Source: Paenibacillus sp. MBLB1832
Lineage (GTDB): Bacteria > Bacillota > Bacilli > Paenibacillales > NBRC-103111
Direction of reading: 5' to 3'
NCBI RefSeq assembly: GCF_032271945.1
Contig: NZ_CP130319.1
Coordinates: forward strand, 4,483,001-4,547,000
Length of the DNA stretch: 64,000 nt
The notes beneath the pieces are model-generated. The model saw only the letters and a list, made by a program, of their open reading frames with translations, did not search any database and was not told the DNA's origin. Positions 10,632-21,447 of this stretch are shown here, one piece after another (the first letter of the stretch is position 1; the number at the start of each line of letters is the position of its first letter). Both the position numbers and the translations under genes were made by a program.

Positions 10632-11498
10632 TTACTTCGCGACTGGAACCGTCTGGTAATACTCTTCCAGCGTTAAGTTCTTCGATTGGATTTCTTTCGC
10701 CACATCGAGGCCTACATATCGCAAATGCCACGGCTCATATTGATAGCCTGTAATCGCTGCTTTCCCTTGTGGGTAGCGAACAATAAAACCGTACTCTGCC
10801 GCGTGTTTCTCTAACCATAAGGCTTCCTTCGTTCCTCCGAAGCAATCCTCTGCCGCACACTTGCCGTTACTTCCTGTTACGTCGATCGCAAGACCTGTTT
10901 CATGTTCGCTGGTTCCTGGAACTGCGCTGTACGTTTTGGCTTTCTCTTCGCCGTCCTTCTTCACATAGCTTTGGAAGACAGCTTTCTGTGTAGCATACGA
11001 ACGATAAGCTGAAACTCCTGCTAATTGAATGCCATCTTTCGATGCACCAGCGAAAAGCTTTTCAATCGCGGTGGCCGCGACTTGGCGCATTTTACGCTTT
11101 TCAATTTTTTCTGTAAAGGTGAAGGCAATATTGGGATAGACAAGATCCGTCGGCTCATAGCTCGATGGCAATGAGTTCATCTTATTCACAAGCACGGTAA
11201 TACTTTCCGGCTTGGCAACCACCTGAATGGCGCCATTTTTAGCTGGCGTCGTGCTTGCCGCAGGAGAAGCTGATGGGCTAGCTGAAGGCTTCGATGTCAC
11301 CGCAGCTGGAGTCGTTGGCGTTGCCTCTGGCGTAATGCCTCCGTTTACAATCGGTGAGGGTGATGCAGTAACCGTCGCGGTTGGTGAAGGTGAGTTGCTA
11401 GGCGTCACTTCACTCTTATTTCCGCAACCAGCCACAAGGAATAACGCCATGAGGATGGCGATGGATACGTACGATTTGGCTTTCATTTGGACTTTCAT
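10632..11498 (-). CDS. D-alanyl-D-alanine carboxypeptidase, VanY family lipoprotein
   Basis: This 288-aa protein is a predicted lipoprotein with lipobox LVAGC (C25), a Ser/Thr/Pro-rich linker (about 30-90) and a C-terminal VanY/DacB peptidase domain. The zinc ligands are H199 and D206 in SEHETGLAIDV and H258 in YEPWHLRYVG, with E255 as catalytic base. It would trim the terminal D-Ala from peptidoglycan stem peptides at the outer face of the membrane. The best ribosome binding site, AAGGAGG, lies 14 bases before the first ATG, a little far; the ATG at 11486 is the alternative. Confidence 0.92.
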   Translation of the reverse strand: MKVQMKAKSYVSIAILMALFLVAGCGNKSEVTPSNSPSPTATVTASPSPIVNGGITPEATPTTPAAVTSKPSASPSASPAASTTPAKNGAIQVVAKPESITVLVNKMNSLPSSYEPTDLVYPNIAFTFTEKIEKRKMRQVAATAIEKLFAGASKDGIQLAGVSAYRSYATQKAVFQSYVKKDGEEKAKTYSAVPGTSEHETGLAIDVTGSNGKCAAEDCFGGTKEALWLEKHAAEYGFIVRYPQGKAAITGYQYEPWHLRYVGLDVAKEIQSKNLTLEEYYQTVPVAK

Positions 11499-11576
11499 TT
11501 CTAGTCGTCATGCCTCCTTGATGTGTAAAAGCGTTTAACAATACTATAGACTGTGATCTCCATGAAAAAGTTTCAA

Positions 11577-11619
11577 CCAAAAAAGGCTGCATTAGGTTGA
11601 GCTCCTAAATCGCAGCCTT
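11577..11619 (-). terminator. Terminator of the O-acetylhomoserine sulfhydrylase gene
   Basis: AAGGCTGC...GCAGCCTT with an inner TTAGG/CCTAA pairing is followed by a T-run on the minus strand, about 42 bases past the stop. Confidence 0.85.
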
Positions 11620-11660
11620 CTCATATTTTATTCGGTACACGTCATGCTTTCAAGTTTCGT

Positions 11661-12977
<1,317 letters not shown>

Positions 12978-12982
12978 TTATA

Positions 12983-12996
12983 ATTCCAATTGGAAT
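12983..12996. promoter_or_regulatory. Palindromic candidate operator upstream of metY
   Basis: The perfect 14-bp palindrome ATTCCAATTGGAAT lies 27 bases upstream of the metY start. A TTGACT further upstream is a possible -35, so the palindrome would fall at or just after the transcription start. It uses the same TTGGAAT half site as the mtnK palindrome, in the opposite arrangement. No SAM riboswitch or T-box was found. CymR-type sulfur control is inferred. Confidence 0.5.
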
Positions 12997-13070
12997 AGTA
13001 TGATATAAGTTTAATGGTAAATTATGTATGAAGTCAATACCTGATTTTTTTCCAGGACGAATTATTCATA

Positions 13071-13107
13071 GAAAAAAGAAAAGAGAGCCGCATCAAGCGA
13101 CTCTCTT
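13071..13107 (-). terminator. Terminator of the amino-acid ABC transporter operon
   Basis: AAGAGAGTCGC-TTGAT-GCGGCTCTCTT is followed by a T-rich run on the minus strand, 11 bases past the ATPase stop. Confidence 0.88.
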
Positions 13108-13117
13108 CTTGTATTCC

Positions 13118-13849
<732 letters not shown>

Positions 13850-13851
13850 CG

Positions 13852-14499
13852 TTATACTCTCCTTTCGATATAGCCAAGCAGCTTGCTAAGAGAGTAGGTA
13901 AGAATGAAATAGATGAAGGCAGCTGTCAAATACGGCTCCCACACTTTAAAATATTGGCTGCGCATCGCATTGGACCAATACATCAATTCTGGAGCGGCAA
14001 TGATGGCGAATAGCGAAGAATCCTTGATAAGTACAATGAATTCGTTGCCGAATGGCGGAATCATGCGTTTAATCGCTTGCGGCAAAATAACGGATTTCAT
14101 CGTTTGGAAATGCGTCATGCCTAAGGAGTGCGCGGCTTCGGTTTGACCTTTATCAATGGACTGAATACCGGCACGGAAAATCTCGGCCATATAACCTGCC
14201 GAATTTAAGGATAGAGCTACAATTGACGCTACAATTGCGTTTGTTGAACCTAAGAATAAGGGCACGACACCGAAGTGAACGAGCAATATTTGAACGAGCA
14301 ACGGTGTGCCGCGGAAAAAGTTAACGTACATACTCGTGGGCCATCTTAAGTAGCCGCGGTGCGACATCTTGCCTAAACCAACGGCAAGACCCAGAACAGA
14401 ACCGAAACAAATCGATAGAATCGAGATGCCGATCGTCCAAGCCGTTCCCTTCATCAGTAAAGGCAAATAATCAAATATAATATCCCAGCGAAAATCCAT
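13852..14499 (-). CDS. Polar amino-acid ABC transporter, permease
   Basis: The 215-aa membrane protein has the HisM/GlnP-type permease domain with about five membrane helices. The ATPase-coupling EAA loop reads [20 protein letters not shown], followed by the [10 protein letters not shown] block typical of amino-acid importers. It lies between the binding-protein gene and the ATPase gene and would work as a homodimer. A stable intercistronic hairpin separates it from the binding-protein gene. Confidence 0.93.
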   Translation of the reverse strand: MDFRWDIIFDYLPLLMKGTAWTIGISILSICFGSVLGLAVGLGKMSHRGYLRWPTSMYVNFFRGTPLLVQILLVHFGVVPLFLGSTNAIVASIVALSLNSAGYMAEIFRAGIQSIDKGQTEAAHSLGMTHFQTMKSVILPQAIKRMIPPFGNEFIVLIKDSSLFAIIAAPELMYWSNAMRSQYFKVWEPYLTAAFIYFILTYSLSKLLGYIERRV

Positions 14500-14540
14500 T
14501 CCGCACGTCCTTTCTTCTTTCTATTGTGTTGCTCACAGAA

Positions 14541-14577
14541 CAAAAGCATGCGCAGGGGTAAATCACGCATGCTTTTG
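14541..14577 (-). other. Intercistronic stem-loop between binding-protein and permease genes
   Basis: A perfect 12-bp stem, CAAAAGCATGCG/CGCATGCTTTTG, with a 13-base loop, lacks a long T-run. Such structures after the binding-protein gene commonly let more binding protein than membrane subunits be made by stabilising or partly terminating mRNA; that role is inferred. Confidence 0.7.
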
Positions 14578-14582
14578 AACGT

Positions 14583-15371
14583 TTATTTTTGTTCGAGCAA
14601 TTTTTTCGTATCAGGTTCTTGACCGAACCATTTTTTGTATACTTTCGCGTAGGCGCCGTTTTCAATCACTTTTTTGATTGCAGGATCAAGCTTCGCTTTA
14701 AGGTCACTGCCTTTAGGAAGCAGGATACCGTAGTACTCTGACTCAAAATTCGTTGGGTCAGCGATCGAAACGAATTTTTTGTTTGGATTATTTTTAACGT
14801 ATTCGCGAACGATAGCAATATCAGCGACTACCGCGTCAACGCCGTTGTTCTCAAGTTCTAAAAGTGCTAGTGTGTTGTTATCCATACGTTTCAACGATTT
14901 GTTGTCAGCGCCCATAATTTTCGTCATCAACGTGTCTGCTGTTGTTGATATTTGAACGGCAACTTTCTTCGTTTTCAAATCCATTGCATTTTTGATCGGG
15001 CTGCCTTCTTTAACAAGAATCATGTTCGTGGATTCAAAATATGGGGAAGAATAGTCATATGTTTGTTTACGCTCATCAGTAATGGAAACACTGGAAATGC
15101 CCGCTTGATATTCTTTCCCTTGTTGAACACTTGTCAGCATCGTATCCCAGCCTGTGTTTGTTACATTGTAAGAAAGACCCGCTTCTTTCATTACTTCTGC
15201 AAGGAAGTCGATATCAAAACCTGTCACCTTGTCTTTATCCATATATTCCATCGGTGCATAAGCTGCATCTGTTGCAAATTTAACTTTGGAACCACCGCTG
15301 TCTTTGGAACCACAACCTGCCATTGTAAAAACTAAAGCTGCTGCTACAACAGAAATCATTAATTTTTTCAT
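14583..15371 (-). CDS. Polar amino-acid ABC transporter, substrate-binding lipoprotein
   Basis: The 262-aa protein begins with a lipoprotein signal, MKKLMISVVAAALVFTMAGC, lipidated at C20. The mature part is the family 3 solute-binding fold: KFATDAAYAPMEY at the start of lobe 1 and SITDERKQTYDYSSPYF, whose Arg normally binds the amino-acid carboxylate. Substrate specificity (basic, glutamine or cystine) cannot be decided from sequence alone. GGGGGA precedes the ATG. It is the first gene of the three-gene operon and has a clear upstream promoter. Confidence 0.93.
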   Translation of the reverse strand: MKKLMISVVAAALVFTMAGCGSKDSGGSKVKFATDAAYAPMEYMDKDKVTGFDIDFLAEVMKEAGLSYNVTNTGWDTMLTSVQQGKEYQAGISSVSITDERKQTYDYSSPYFESTNMILVKEGSPIKNAMDLKTKKVAVQISTTADTLMTKIMGADNKSLKRMDNNTLALLELENNGVDAVVADIAIVREYVKNNPNKKFVSIADPTNFESEYYGILLPKGSDLKAKLDPAIKKVIENGAYAKVYKKWFGQEPDTKKLLEQK

Positions 15372-15406
15372 TTCATTTCCCCCGTTCTATGTAATGGACG
15401 ACTCAT

Positions 15407-15435
15407 ATATTAACACTTGGTCAATAAAATGACAA
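15407..15435 (-). promoter_or_regulatory. Promoter of the amino-acid ABC transporter operon
   Basis: TTGTCA (15435-15430) and TAATAT (15412-15407) are spaced by 17 bases on the minus strand, about 35 bases upstream of the binding-protein start. Confidence 0.65.
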
Positions 15436-15531
15436 CCGTCACTTTCATAATTATCCTAGGAAATTGGAGGAAATGTGTATTTTTTATTTATATGCACAAC
15501 ATTGTTAGCGCAACTTGTTCCTAAAGACAAC

Positions 15532-15567
15532 GAAAAAACGCTCAGGTCCTTGAGACCCAAGCGTTTT
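15532..15567 (-). terminator. Terminator of the YunC-family gene
   Basis: AAAACGCT...AGCGTTTT with an inner GGTC/GACC pairing is followed by T residues on the minus strand. Confidence 0.85.
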
Positions 15568-15588
15568 AAGCTTATGCTGTATGCTTTG

Positions 15589-15891
15589 TCACATCATCTT
15601 CAATATCGCGTCGCGGCCTGTCATGCCAGCCACAATACCGAGATCTTCCGCTGTATACGTAACTGATTCAAGCGGTGCTTCCAGCAGTTCTTCAATCGTA
15701 CGAACTCCTGTCGCTCGCGCCGCCACGATATTCCGGTCGCTTAAACGTTCATTGAGCAGCGCCACATCGAGGGCACCGCACATAATATAGCCTTTATCCG
15801 TCGTCACCACAAGCAAGGTCGTTTTCGGCAATTTGACCTCTATCGCGATTGCTGTATGTCCTTCAAGAAGAATGGGTTCTACGCGCATCAT
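15589..15891 (-). CDS. yunC: YunC family protein (DUF1805)
   Basis: The product of about 100 aa matches the DUF1805/YunC family through AIAIEVKLPKTTLLVVTTDK, the block GYIMCGALDVALLN and an acidic C-terminal helix. Its function is unknown; the fold is small, soluble and alpha/beta. The frame can start at GTG 15900, but GAGGAG would then be too close; the ATG at 15891 has proper spacing. It appears monocistronic, with a terminator downstream and no partner gene. Confidence 0.8.
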   Translation of the reverse strand: MMRVEPILLEGHTAIAIEVKLPKTTLLVVTTDKGYIMCGALDVALLNERLSDRNIVAARATGVRTIEELLEAPLESVTYTAEDLGIVAGMTGRDAILKMM

Positions 15892-16072
15892 GCTCTGCAC
15901 AGCTCCTCTTCGCAGTCTTACGGTAGTATATGCGCCCGCGGCTAGTACGGTGTGAAAACGTTGTAAAGTTTCTGTGTAATTTTCCAGTTTGTTGTGAAAA
16001 GGACGCTACTTTTGGTTATGATATCGTGATATATTTAAGTTATGAGCAATTTTTGTGCTGTAAGGAGGCCAT

Positions 16073-16600
16073 ATGAGTCAGCGGAATTCAAATCAGAGTC
16101 CTAAGAATGGACATTTATTCACCGTAGAGATCTTAATTGAAGAGGCAACCAATGGCCTTGCTATGGAGAAGCTCCTCCATCTCCTGAACGTAGATACCGT
16201 AAGAGATTATCAAATTCTTAAAGGCATGGGGCTTGGACAGCTTATTGAGCTGAACAAGCAACCTGAGCGCCCAACTTCCATACATACAGATAAATCTGGC
16301 ACTAAGGCGGCTGAAGCAAGTCCTGCACCGAGCAAACCTGCAGCCTCCAACGCAAGTGCCAAAAAATCGAGCGTGACGGAAACCAACAATAAGATTGTGG
16401 AGCAGCTAGAAAGCTTCAAGAGCAATAACACCTTGATTCGGCTGACGGTGATCAAAGCACAAGGCATCAAATTAAGCCTGCCTTGCCGCATCTTGAATTT
16501 CGATACGAGTTCTCAAAATGTCACCGTCTACCATGTAGACGAGAAGAAAGTGTATTTATTTAAACTAAACGAGATCGAGGATTTCGTTGCTACGGATTGA
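16073..16600 (+). CDS. Conserved hypothetical protein, 175 aa
   Basis: I do not recognise a named domain. The N-terminal part (about 1-65) is a compact helical region with GHLFTVEILIEEATNGLAME. It is followed by an Ala/Ser/Pro/Lys-rich linker (about 75-105) and a C-terminal beta-rich region (about 110-175) that ends YHVDEKKVYLFKLNEIEDFV and resembles small RNA- or ligand-binding barrels. There is no signal peptide or membrane segment. AAGGAGG lies 7 bases before the ATG, and a shared terminator follows the stop, so it is a genuine single gene. Confidence 0.65.
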   Translation: MSQRNSNQSPKNGHLFTVEILIEEATNGLAMEKLLHLLNVDTVRDYQILKGMGLGQLIELNKQPERPTSIHTDKSGTKAAEASPAPSKPAASNASAKKSSVTETNNKIVEQLESFKSNNTLIRLTVIKAQGIKLSLPCRILNFDTSSQNVTVYHVDEKKVYLFKLNEIEDFVATD

Positions 16601-16603
16601 AAA

Positions 16604-16635
16604 AAGGTACCTTTGCCTAATCGCAAAGGTACCTT
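16604..16635. terminator. Bidirectional terminator
   Basis: AAGGTACCTTTG...CAAAGGTACCTT forms a strong stem with A/T runs on both sides, between the convergent ends of the hypothetical gene and the EAL-domain gene. Confidence 0.85.
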
Positions 16636-16638
16636 CTT

Positions 16639-18504
16639 CTATTCACCTGCAGCTGCAATGGACGCGACAGGAATCCCATGATTAAGCATGTACTCCAATT
16701 CGTTGCCATCCACAGGAGGACTATACCAGTAACCCTGAACCTCATTGCAGCGATTCTGATAGAGGAAGTTCAATTGATCTTCGTTCTCTACACCTTCCGC
16801 TATGACTTTCAAGTTCAAATGGTGTGTCATCGCGATAATTGTCGCAACAATCGCGGCATCATTCGGATCCACCATAATATCTCGTACAAAGGAACGATCA
16901 ATTTTCAATTTATCAATCGGGAATTTTTTTAAGTAATAGAGCGAGCTGTAGCCTGTCCCGAAATCATCAATGCTGACGTTCACGCCAAGCTCTTTGAGTT
17001 CGAGCAAAGATTGAATCGCATGGTCGACATCCATCGTCATGCTTTCCGTAATTTCCAGCTCTAGATACTGCGGTTCCAGCCCTGTCTGCTCTAGCACATG
17101 ACTGATTTTCCCCTTCAAATTGTGTTGGAAAAACTGACGCATCGATAAGTTGACCGAGATTGGAATCGGCTCATATCCTTGGTTTTGCCAAGCTTTATTC
17201 TGCTTGCAGGCTGAACGCAGCACCCATTCGCCAATCGGGACGATGAGGCCGCTCTCTTCCGCAAACGGAATGAAATGATTCGGCGAAACTAGCCCTCTCT
17301 CTGGGTGAATCCAACGAATTAATGCTTCCACGCCGACAATACGTCCTGACTCAATCTCAACTTGAGGCTGATAATAGAGCACGAACTCTTCATTCGCTAG
17401 CGCGCGGCGCAACTCGTTCTCCAGCTTCAGCCTGTTAATCGATGTGGACTTCATGTCGGCATTGAACATTTGGAAGTCGTTTCTTCCTTTTTCTTTGGCT
17501 TTTGCCAGCGCAATGTCCGCATATTTCATGAGTGCATCCGCATCGTCCGAATCTTCGGATGAGATCGCAACCCCAATGCTTGCGGTGACATGCAGCTCAT
17601 ATTGCTCAAGCAGGAACGGCTTTTCCAGCACGCGATTAATTTCCGCGATCACGGTCATCACATCGTTAGCATCCTCCACATTGGAGTAGAAAAATGCAAA
17701 TTCATCGCCTTCTGTCCGGGCTAAGAAGTCCTCTTTGGTCAGGCATCGCGTGAAACGCTCCGCTAGTTGTAAGAGCAGCATATTGCCATAGTCGTGGCCG
17801 AAACTATCGTTCACCAGCTTGAAGCGGTCAATATCCAAGTAGAATACGGCGATTTTATTGCCATCCGACTTCAACTGACGCAGACGCTCGTTCAAGTTGT
17901 CTTTGAACAACCGTCGGTTCGGCAAGCCCGTCATATCATCGTAATACGCCATATAGCGGACTTGCTCGTCGCCGCGTTTGCGTTCTGTGATATCCTGACA
18001 GATCAGAATATGCCCCTTTGCACTCCGATGAATTTCAACAGGCACTGCTGTCACATGCAAATCGACACGATAGCCGCGCTGATGATAAACCGACGTTTCG
18101 AACGTGAAGGGCATGCCCTGGCTGCTCTCCATCAATTGACTCTGCGTACGTTCCAGCTGCTCCTCGATCACGATGCTCAGGAAGGAGCGATGCATCAGCT
18201 CTGAGACGGCATAACCCAACATGAACTCCGCCATTTGATTCATTCGAATGAAATTGCCTGCATCGTCACAGATGCCAATCGCATTCGGATTGTGCTCAAA
18301 CAACGAATCCAGCACACTTAGATAGGCGTGATCGCGGGGTAATTCCCTTGAACTCCCCTGTAAAGGCGGCGCTTTTCTTCCACGCAGAAAATAGAGAAGA
18401 AAGAGGCCCCCTACTAAGCAAATCCACGCCGCATATGATTTTATGAAAAGAATGACGAATATGGCTACTACCACATACACACCTATATAGAGCCTATTTC
18501 TCAC
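16639..18504 (-). CDS. PAS-GGDEF-EAL protein, probable c-di-GMP phosphodiesterase
   Basis: The 621-aa protein has two N-terminal membrane helices (residues about 5-40), a PAS domain (about 65-185), a GGDEF domain (about 190-350) and an EAL domain (about 365-610). The EAL domain keeps E393 in VEALIRW, DDFGTGYSSLYYL and KIDRSFVRDI, so hydrolysis of c-di-GMP to pGpG is likely. The GGDEF site reads EGDEF (265-269), losing the first Gly, so cyclase activity is doubtful and the domain may only bind GTP. GTG start with AAGGAGG 8 bases upstream. No partner gene is adjacent. Confidence 0.9.
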   Translation of the reverse strand: MRNRLYIGVYVVVAIFVILFIKSYAAWICLVGGLFLLYFLRGRKAPPLQGSSRELPRDHAYLSVLDSLFEHNPNAIGICDDAGNFIRMNQMAEFMLGYAVSELMHRSFLSIVIEEQLERTQSQLMESSQGMPFTFETSVYHQRGYRVDLHVTAVPVEIHRSAKGHILICQDITERKRGDEQVRYMAYYDDMTGLPNRRLFKDNLNERLRQLKSDGNKIAVFYLDIDRFKLVNDSFGHDYGNMLLLQLAERFTRCLTKEDFLARTEGDEFAFFYSNVEDANDVMTVIAEINRVLEKPFLLEQYELHVTASIGVAISSEDSDDADALMKYADIALAKAKEKGRNDFQMFNADMKSTSINRLKLENELRRALANEEFVLYYQPQVEIESGRIVGVEALIRWIHPERGLVSPNHFIPFAEESGLIVPIGEWVLRSACKQNKAWQNQGYEPIPISVNLSMRQFFQHNLKGKISHVLEQTGLEPQYLELEITESMTMDVDHAIQSLLELKELGVNVSIDDFGTGYSSLYYLKKFPIDKLKIDRSFVRDIMVDPNDAAIVATIIAMTHHLNLKVIAEGVENEDQLNFLYQNRCNEVQGYWYSPPVDGNELEYMLNHGIPVASIAAAGE

Positions 18505-18610
18505 TCTGTGGCCTCCTTGCCTAGTCCATCCCGCTCAACTTAAGTTACCAATCATTGACTAACTTCTACAAACTATGCGCCATTTCCTGCTAAGACGCCA
18601 CAAAATAGAA

Positions 18611-18638
18611 AAAAGAGCCAGATTTCTCTGTCTCTTTT
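18611..18638 (-). terminator. Terminator of the DUF423 gene
   Basis: AAAAGAG.CAGA/TCTG.CTCTTTT forms a stem followed by T residues on the minus strand, just past the gene end. Confidence 0.75.
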
Positions 18639-18646
18639 CGGGATTA

Positions 18647-19012
18647 TTATTTGAGCGCAGCAATCGCAAGCAGGACCCAACCGACTAGAAAGCTCAATCC
18701 ACCCAGCGGTGTGATAGGTCCAAAGACCTTGATTCCTGTTAAACTTAGCGCATATAGGCTGCCTGAGAACAAAATAATACCAATGAAAATCGCCCATCCT
18801 GACGCGTTGACCATGGACGTATTGCCCAGCTTGTCCGAAAGCAACGCGATCGCAAGCAAGGCCACAGCGTGAATCATGTGATAATGAACACCTGTTTGGA
18901 AAACGTCGATTTTATCCGGAATTCTCGTCTTCAAGTAGTGAGCTCCGAATGCGCCCAGCGCAACGGATAGAAACGCATTTAAACTTCCGAGTAACACAAA
19001 TAATTTCATCAT
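18647..19012 (-). CDS. DUF423 family small membrane protein (YwdK-like)
   Basis: This 121-aa protein has four predicted membrane helices. It carries the DUF423 hallmarks GAFGAHYLK near residue 20, the FQTGVHYHMIHAVALL block and the C-terminal FGPITPLGGLSFLVGW. The function is unknown. GAAAGGAA precedes the first of two ATGs. It lies 33 bases downstream of the next hypothetical gene on the same strand, so the two could share a transcript. Confidence 0.88.
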   Translation of the reverse strand: MMKLFVLLGSLNAFLSVALGAFGAHYLKTRIPDKIDVFQTGVHYHMIHAVALLAIALLSDKLGNTSMVNASGWAIFIGIILFSGSLYALSLTGIKVFGPITPLGGLSFLVGWVLLAIAALK

Positions 19013-19045
19013 TCTGCGTAATTCCTTTCAAAGACCGACTGACAT

Positions 19046-19348
19046 TTACTCAACTTCACCAATATCATGTTGCCCCACAATTAAACGAACAGGCTCCAAG
19101 AACACGCGAGTAACGGTCGGTTGCTCAATTAAATTCACTTCAATATCCATCACTTTATAGCGGATTGTTTTGCCTTCACGCTTATCATACACAACATCGA
19201 ATTGACGCAAACCTAGCTGATGAATCACAACGGATGAACCGATATTCACAGCATTGGCCTCATATTCCCCATGCTCGAACAACACTTCAGATAAGATTTC
19301 ATCATTCATATCCACGATCGTGACGTACTGGCAAAATTGATAACGCAT
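19046..19348 (-). CDS. Conserved hypothetical protein, 100 aa
   Basis: I do not recognise a family. The product is small, acidic and beta-rich, starting MRYQFCQYVTIVDMNDEILS and ending RLIVGQHDIGEVE, with no signal peptide or membrane helix. The alternating hydrophobic pattern suggests a small barrel or sandwich. AAGGGGGA lies 10 bases before the ATG, supporting real translation. The neighbouring DUF423 gene follows after 33 bases on the same strand. Confidence 0.6.
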   Translation of the reverse strand: MRYQFCQYVTIVDMNDEILSEVLFEHGEYEANAVNIGSSVVIHQLGLRQFDVVYDKREGKTIRYKVMDIEVNLIEQPTVTRVFLEPVRLIVGQHDIGEVE

Positions 19349-19447
19349 CGTTCAAAATCCCCCTTGAATTGGATAAGTTTAGGTATACGTACCCATTCGC
19401 CGAAAATTGTCGAGAATCCTGCTAATGATATTCATTCCCACAAATCT

Positions 19448-20368
19448 TCAAATAAAATCCAACAGATAGATGACAATCGGTATCGTAAATAAGCTGAATA
19501 ATGTCGAAGCAAATACCGCTTGTGAGGAGAATTCCGCCTCATTTTCATATTCGATTGCCAGAAGTACGCTGCTTAGCGAGGTCGGAACCGCACAAGAAAG
19601 AACCAAAGCTTGCGCGGTTAATCCTTCAATGCCTAGCAGCCACACGACGAAGAATCCGAGCAACGGTCCGATGGCTAATCGAAGCAAATTCGATAAGAGC
19701 ACATTGGAGAAGTGAAACTCCCATTTCATCGCGCCAAGCTGCACACCCAACGTGAGCAAAGCCGTCGCCATGAAAGCGTTGGAGATATACGTTAACGGCA
19801 AATGAATCGACGTTGGAATCGGCAAATTCCAATAACGCATCAATAAGGCTATTGGAATTACATAAATGACGGGAAGTGAAAGAATCGTTTTCAGCGTAGC
19901 TTTCCAGGAAGCCTTGTGGGCATTCAGGGTATAAATGCCGTACGTATTCGGAATGAGCGTTTGCATAATCATGATCACGATTTGAATGGATAACGTATAC
20001 GCATTGCCACCAAACACGGTTTGATTCAACGGCAGCGCATAATTCGCGCTATTATAAAAGATGACGCTATTGCGCATAGCGATACGCATCCCGCGCTTCA
20101 GCTTCTGAATGCGAATGATGACTTCGATCATGGCGAACAGCAAGCTAAAGAAAATAACAAAAAAGAGTAAGACCTGCATCAGAACGGAAAGGCTCATTTC
20201 CGATTCATAGAGCTTCACGAACACTAAAGCGGGCGAAAATACGTAGAAATTCAGCTTCGACAATGTACGAATATCGATACGAAAGGCGCGGTACATCGCC
20301 ACGCCAATGGCGATCATAATACTGATCGGAACGATGTTGTTAACGAGAATAAATACAAAATAATTCAT
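19448..20368 (-). CDS. AEC family transporter (auxin efflux carrier-like permease)
   Basis: The 306-aa protein has about ten membrane helices in the two-fold repeat typical of the AEC family (PF03547). Conserved points include SKLNFYVFSPALVF in the first half and LRLAIGPLLGF and VLSCAVPTSLSSVLLAIEY in the second. Bacterial members move malate, malonate or related organic acids; the substrate here is unknown. GAGG lies 7 bases before the ATG. The ohrR-type gene ends 46 bases upstream on the same strand, so joint transcription is possible. Confidence 0.88.
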   Translation of the reverse strand: MNYFVFILVNNIVPISIMIAIGVAMYRAFRIDIRTLSKLNFYVFSPALVFVKLYESEMSLSVLMQVLLFFVIFFSLLFAMIEVIIRIQKLKRGMRIAMRNSVIFYNSANYALPLNQTVFGGNAYTLSIQIVIMIMQTLIPNTYGIYTLNAHKASWKATLKTILSLPVIYVIPIALLMRYWNLPIPTSIHLPLTYISNAFMATALLTLGVQLGAMKWEFHFSNVLLSNLLRLAIGPLLGFFVVWLLGIEGLTAQALVLSCAVPTSLSSVLLAIEYENEAEFSSQAVFASTLFSLFTIPIVIYLLDFI

Positions 20369-20414
20369 TGGAAAGCCTCGATTCGTATTCGTAGGTGAAT
20401 TCCTTTATTTGGGC

Positions 20415-20855
20415 TTATGTAAAGGCATTCACGCTTGAAATGATACGCTTCAATTGCGCATTGAAATTCGCGATTTCTTCGGGAGATAAACCACTGGACG
20501 CGAATAACGTCTGCGGGATACAGAGCGCCTTCTCATAAAGGGCGAGCCCCATCTCCGTAATATGAATTAACACTACGCGCTCATCCTCCAGCGAACGTTT
20601 CCGCACGAGCAACTGCTGCGTTTCCATGCGTTTAAGCATAGGCGTCAATGTACCCGAGTCCAGATCGAGCTTCTCACTGAGCTCCTTCACCGTGCTTTCC
20701 TTTTGATCCCAGAGAACAAGCAGCACGAGATATTGCGGGTAGGTGAGGCCTAGCTCCTCCAGAAAAGGACGATACATACGCGTAATTGCACGTGAGCTCG
20801 CATATAAGCTGAAGCACAACTGATTCTCCAGTTTCAAAAATTCGTTACTACTCAT
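20415..20855 (-). CDS. ohrR: OhrR, MarR family organic hydroperoxide sensor
   Basis: The 146-aa regulator matches OhrR: the peroxide-sensing cysteine is in KLENQLCFSLYASSRAIT near residue 15, followed by YRPFLEELGLTYPQYLVLLV and the winged helix KELSEKLDLDSGTLTPMLKR. Reduced OhrR represses ohr; oxidation of the cysteine releases DNA. An earlier in-frame ATG exists, but AAAGGA lies 8-9 bases before the ATG at 20855. No ohr gene is adjacent; the AEC permease gene downstream is the only close neighbour, so its target could be elsewhere. Confidence 0.88.
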   Translation of the reverse strand: MSSNEFLKLENQLCFSLYASSRAITRMYRPFLEELGLTYPQYLVLLVLWDQKESTVKELSEKLDLDSGTLTPMLKRMETQQLLVRKRSLEDERVVLIHITEMGLALYEKALCIPQTLFASSGLSPEEIANFNAQLKRIISSVNAFT

Positions 20856-20943
20856 GGCCGTTTCCTTTCCATTCGTCATATTGTGAACAATCGATTTGCT
20901 TCCAATTTAACCAAGGAATCGGGTTGATGTCAATGAGAGAACC

Positions 20944-21447
20944 TTATTGAGATGCGAAAGAGCGCCACACCAAGGGGGCGCCCTCATCCTGCCACTTTTT
21001 CATTGTTTTCAGCTCATTCAGGTGTTCTGGAGAGCCCCAGTATGACGTCACTTCGGTCGGATTTTTATACGGAATTTGAATGCCGTAAGGTAGTGCGCCT
21101 GCTGGATGGATCGTCAAGTTTTTGTATTGATCCGAGAGGCTGCCTTTCACGTCACTGTTTGCCGCTAACGGCACCATGTCTGGAACATTTTTCTTAATAC
21201 CTGCGAGGTACGCTTCAAAATTCGCAAGTGAATCCGGTTTGGGCAAATTGTACTTCTCTCTGAGATCTTCCCGCGAGATGAAGCCAGTCGTTACATACTC
21301 TTTGTACGTGGCTGGGACTGTGTATATTTTGCCATCGATTTTATATTTTTGATCCCAATCTGTCCATGTTGTAAAATTGAATTTGACGGTTGCATTCAAA
21401 TCTTTCAAAGCCAGCTTATTTACGAAGAAAGTCTTCGCATCTACAAG
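20944..21447 (-). pseudogene. Fragment of a sugar ABC transporter substrate-binding protein
   Basis: About 165 codons match an internal part of a large extracellular binding protein of the LplA/YtcQ kind: VDAKTFFVNKLALKDLN, then KYKIDGKIYTVPATYKEY and PDSLANFEAYLAGIKK. There is no signal peptide, no start codon with a ribosome binding site, and roughly the first 100 and last 200 or more residues are missing. The fragment ends abruptly at SFASQ. It abuts a damaged AraC regulator gene on the opposite strand. The exact junction, near 21415-21450, is ambiguous because both strands can be read there. Confidence 0.75.
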
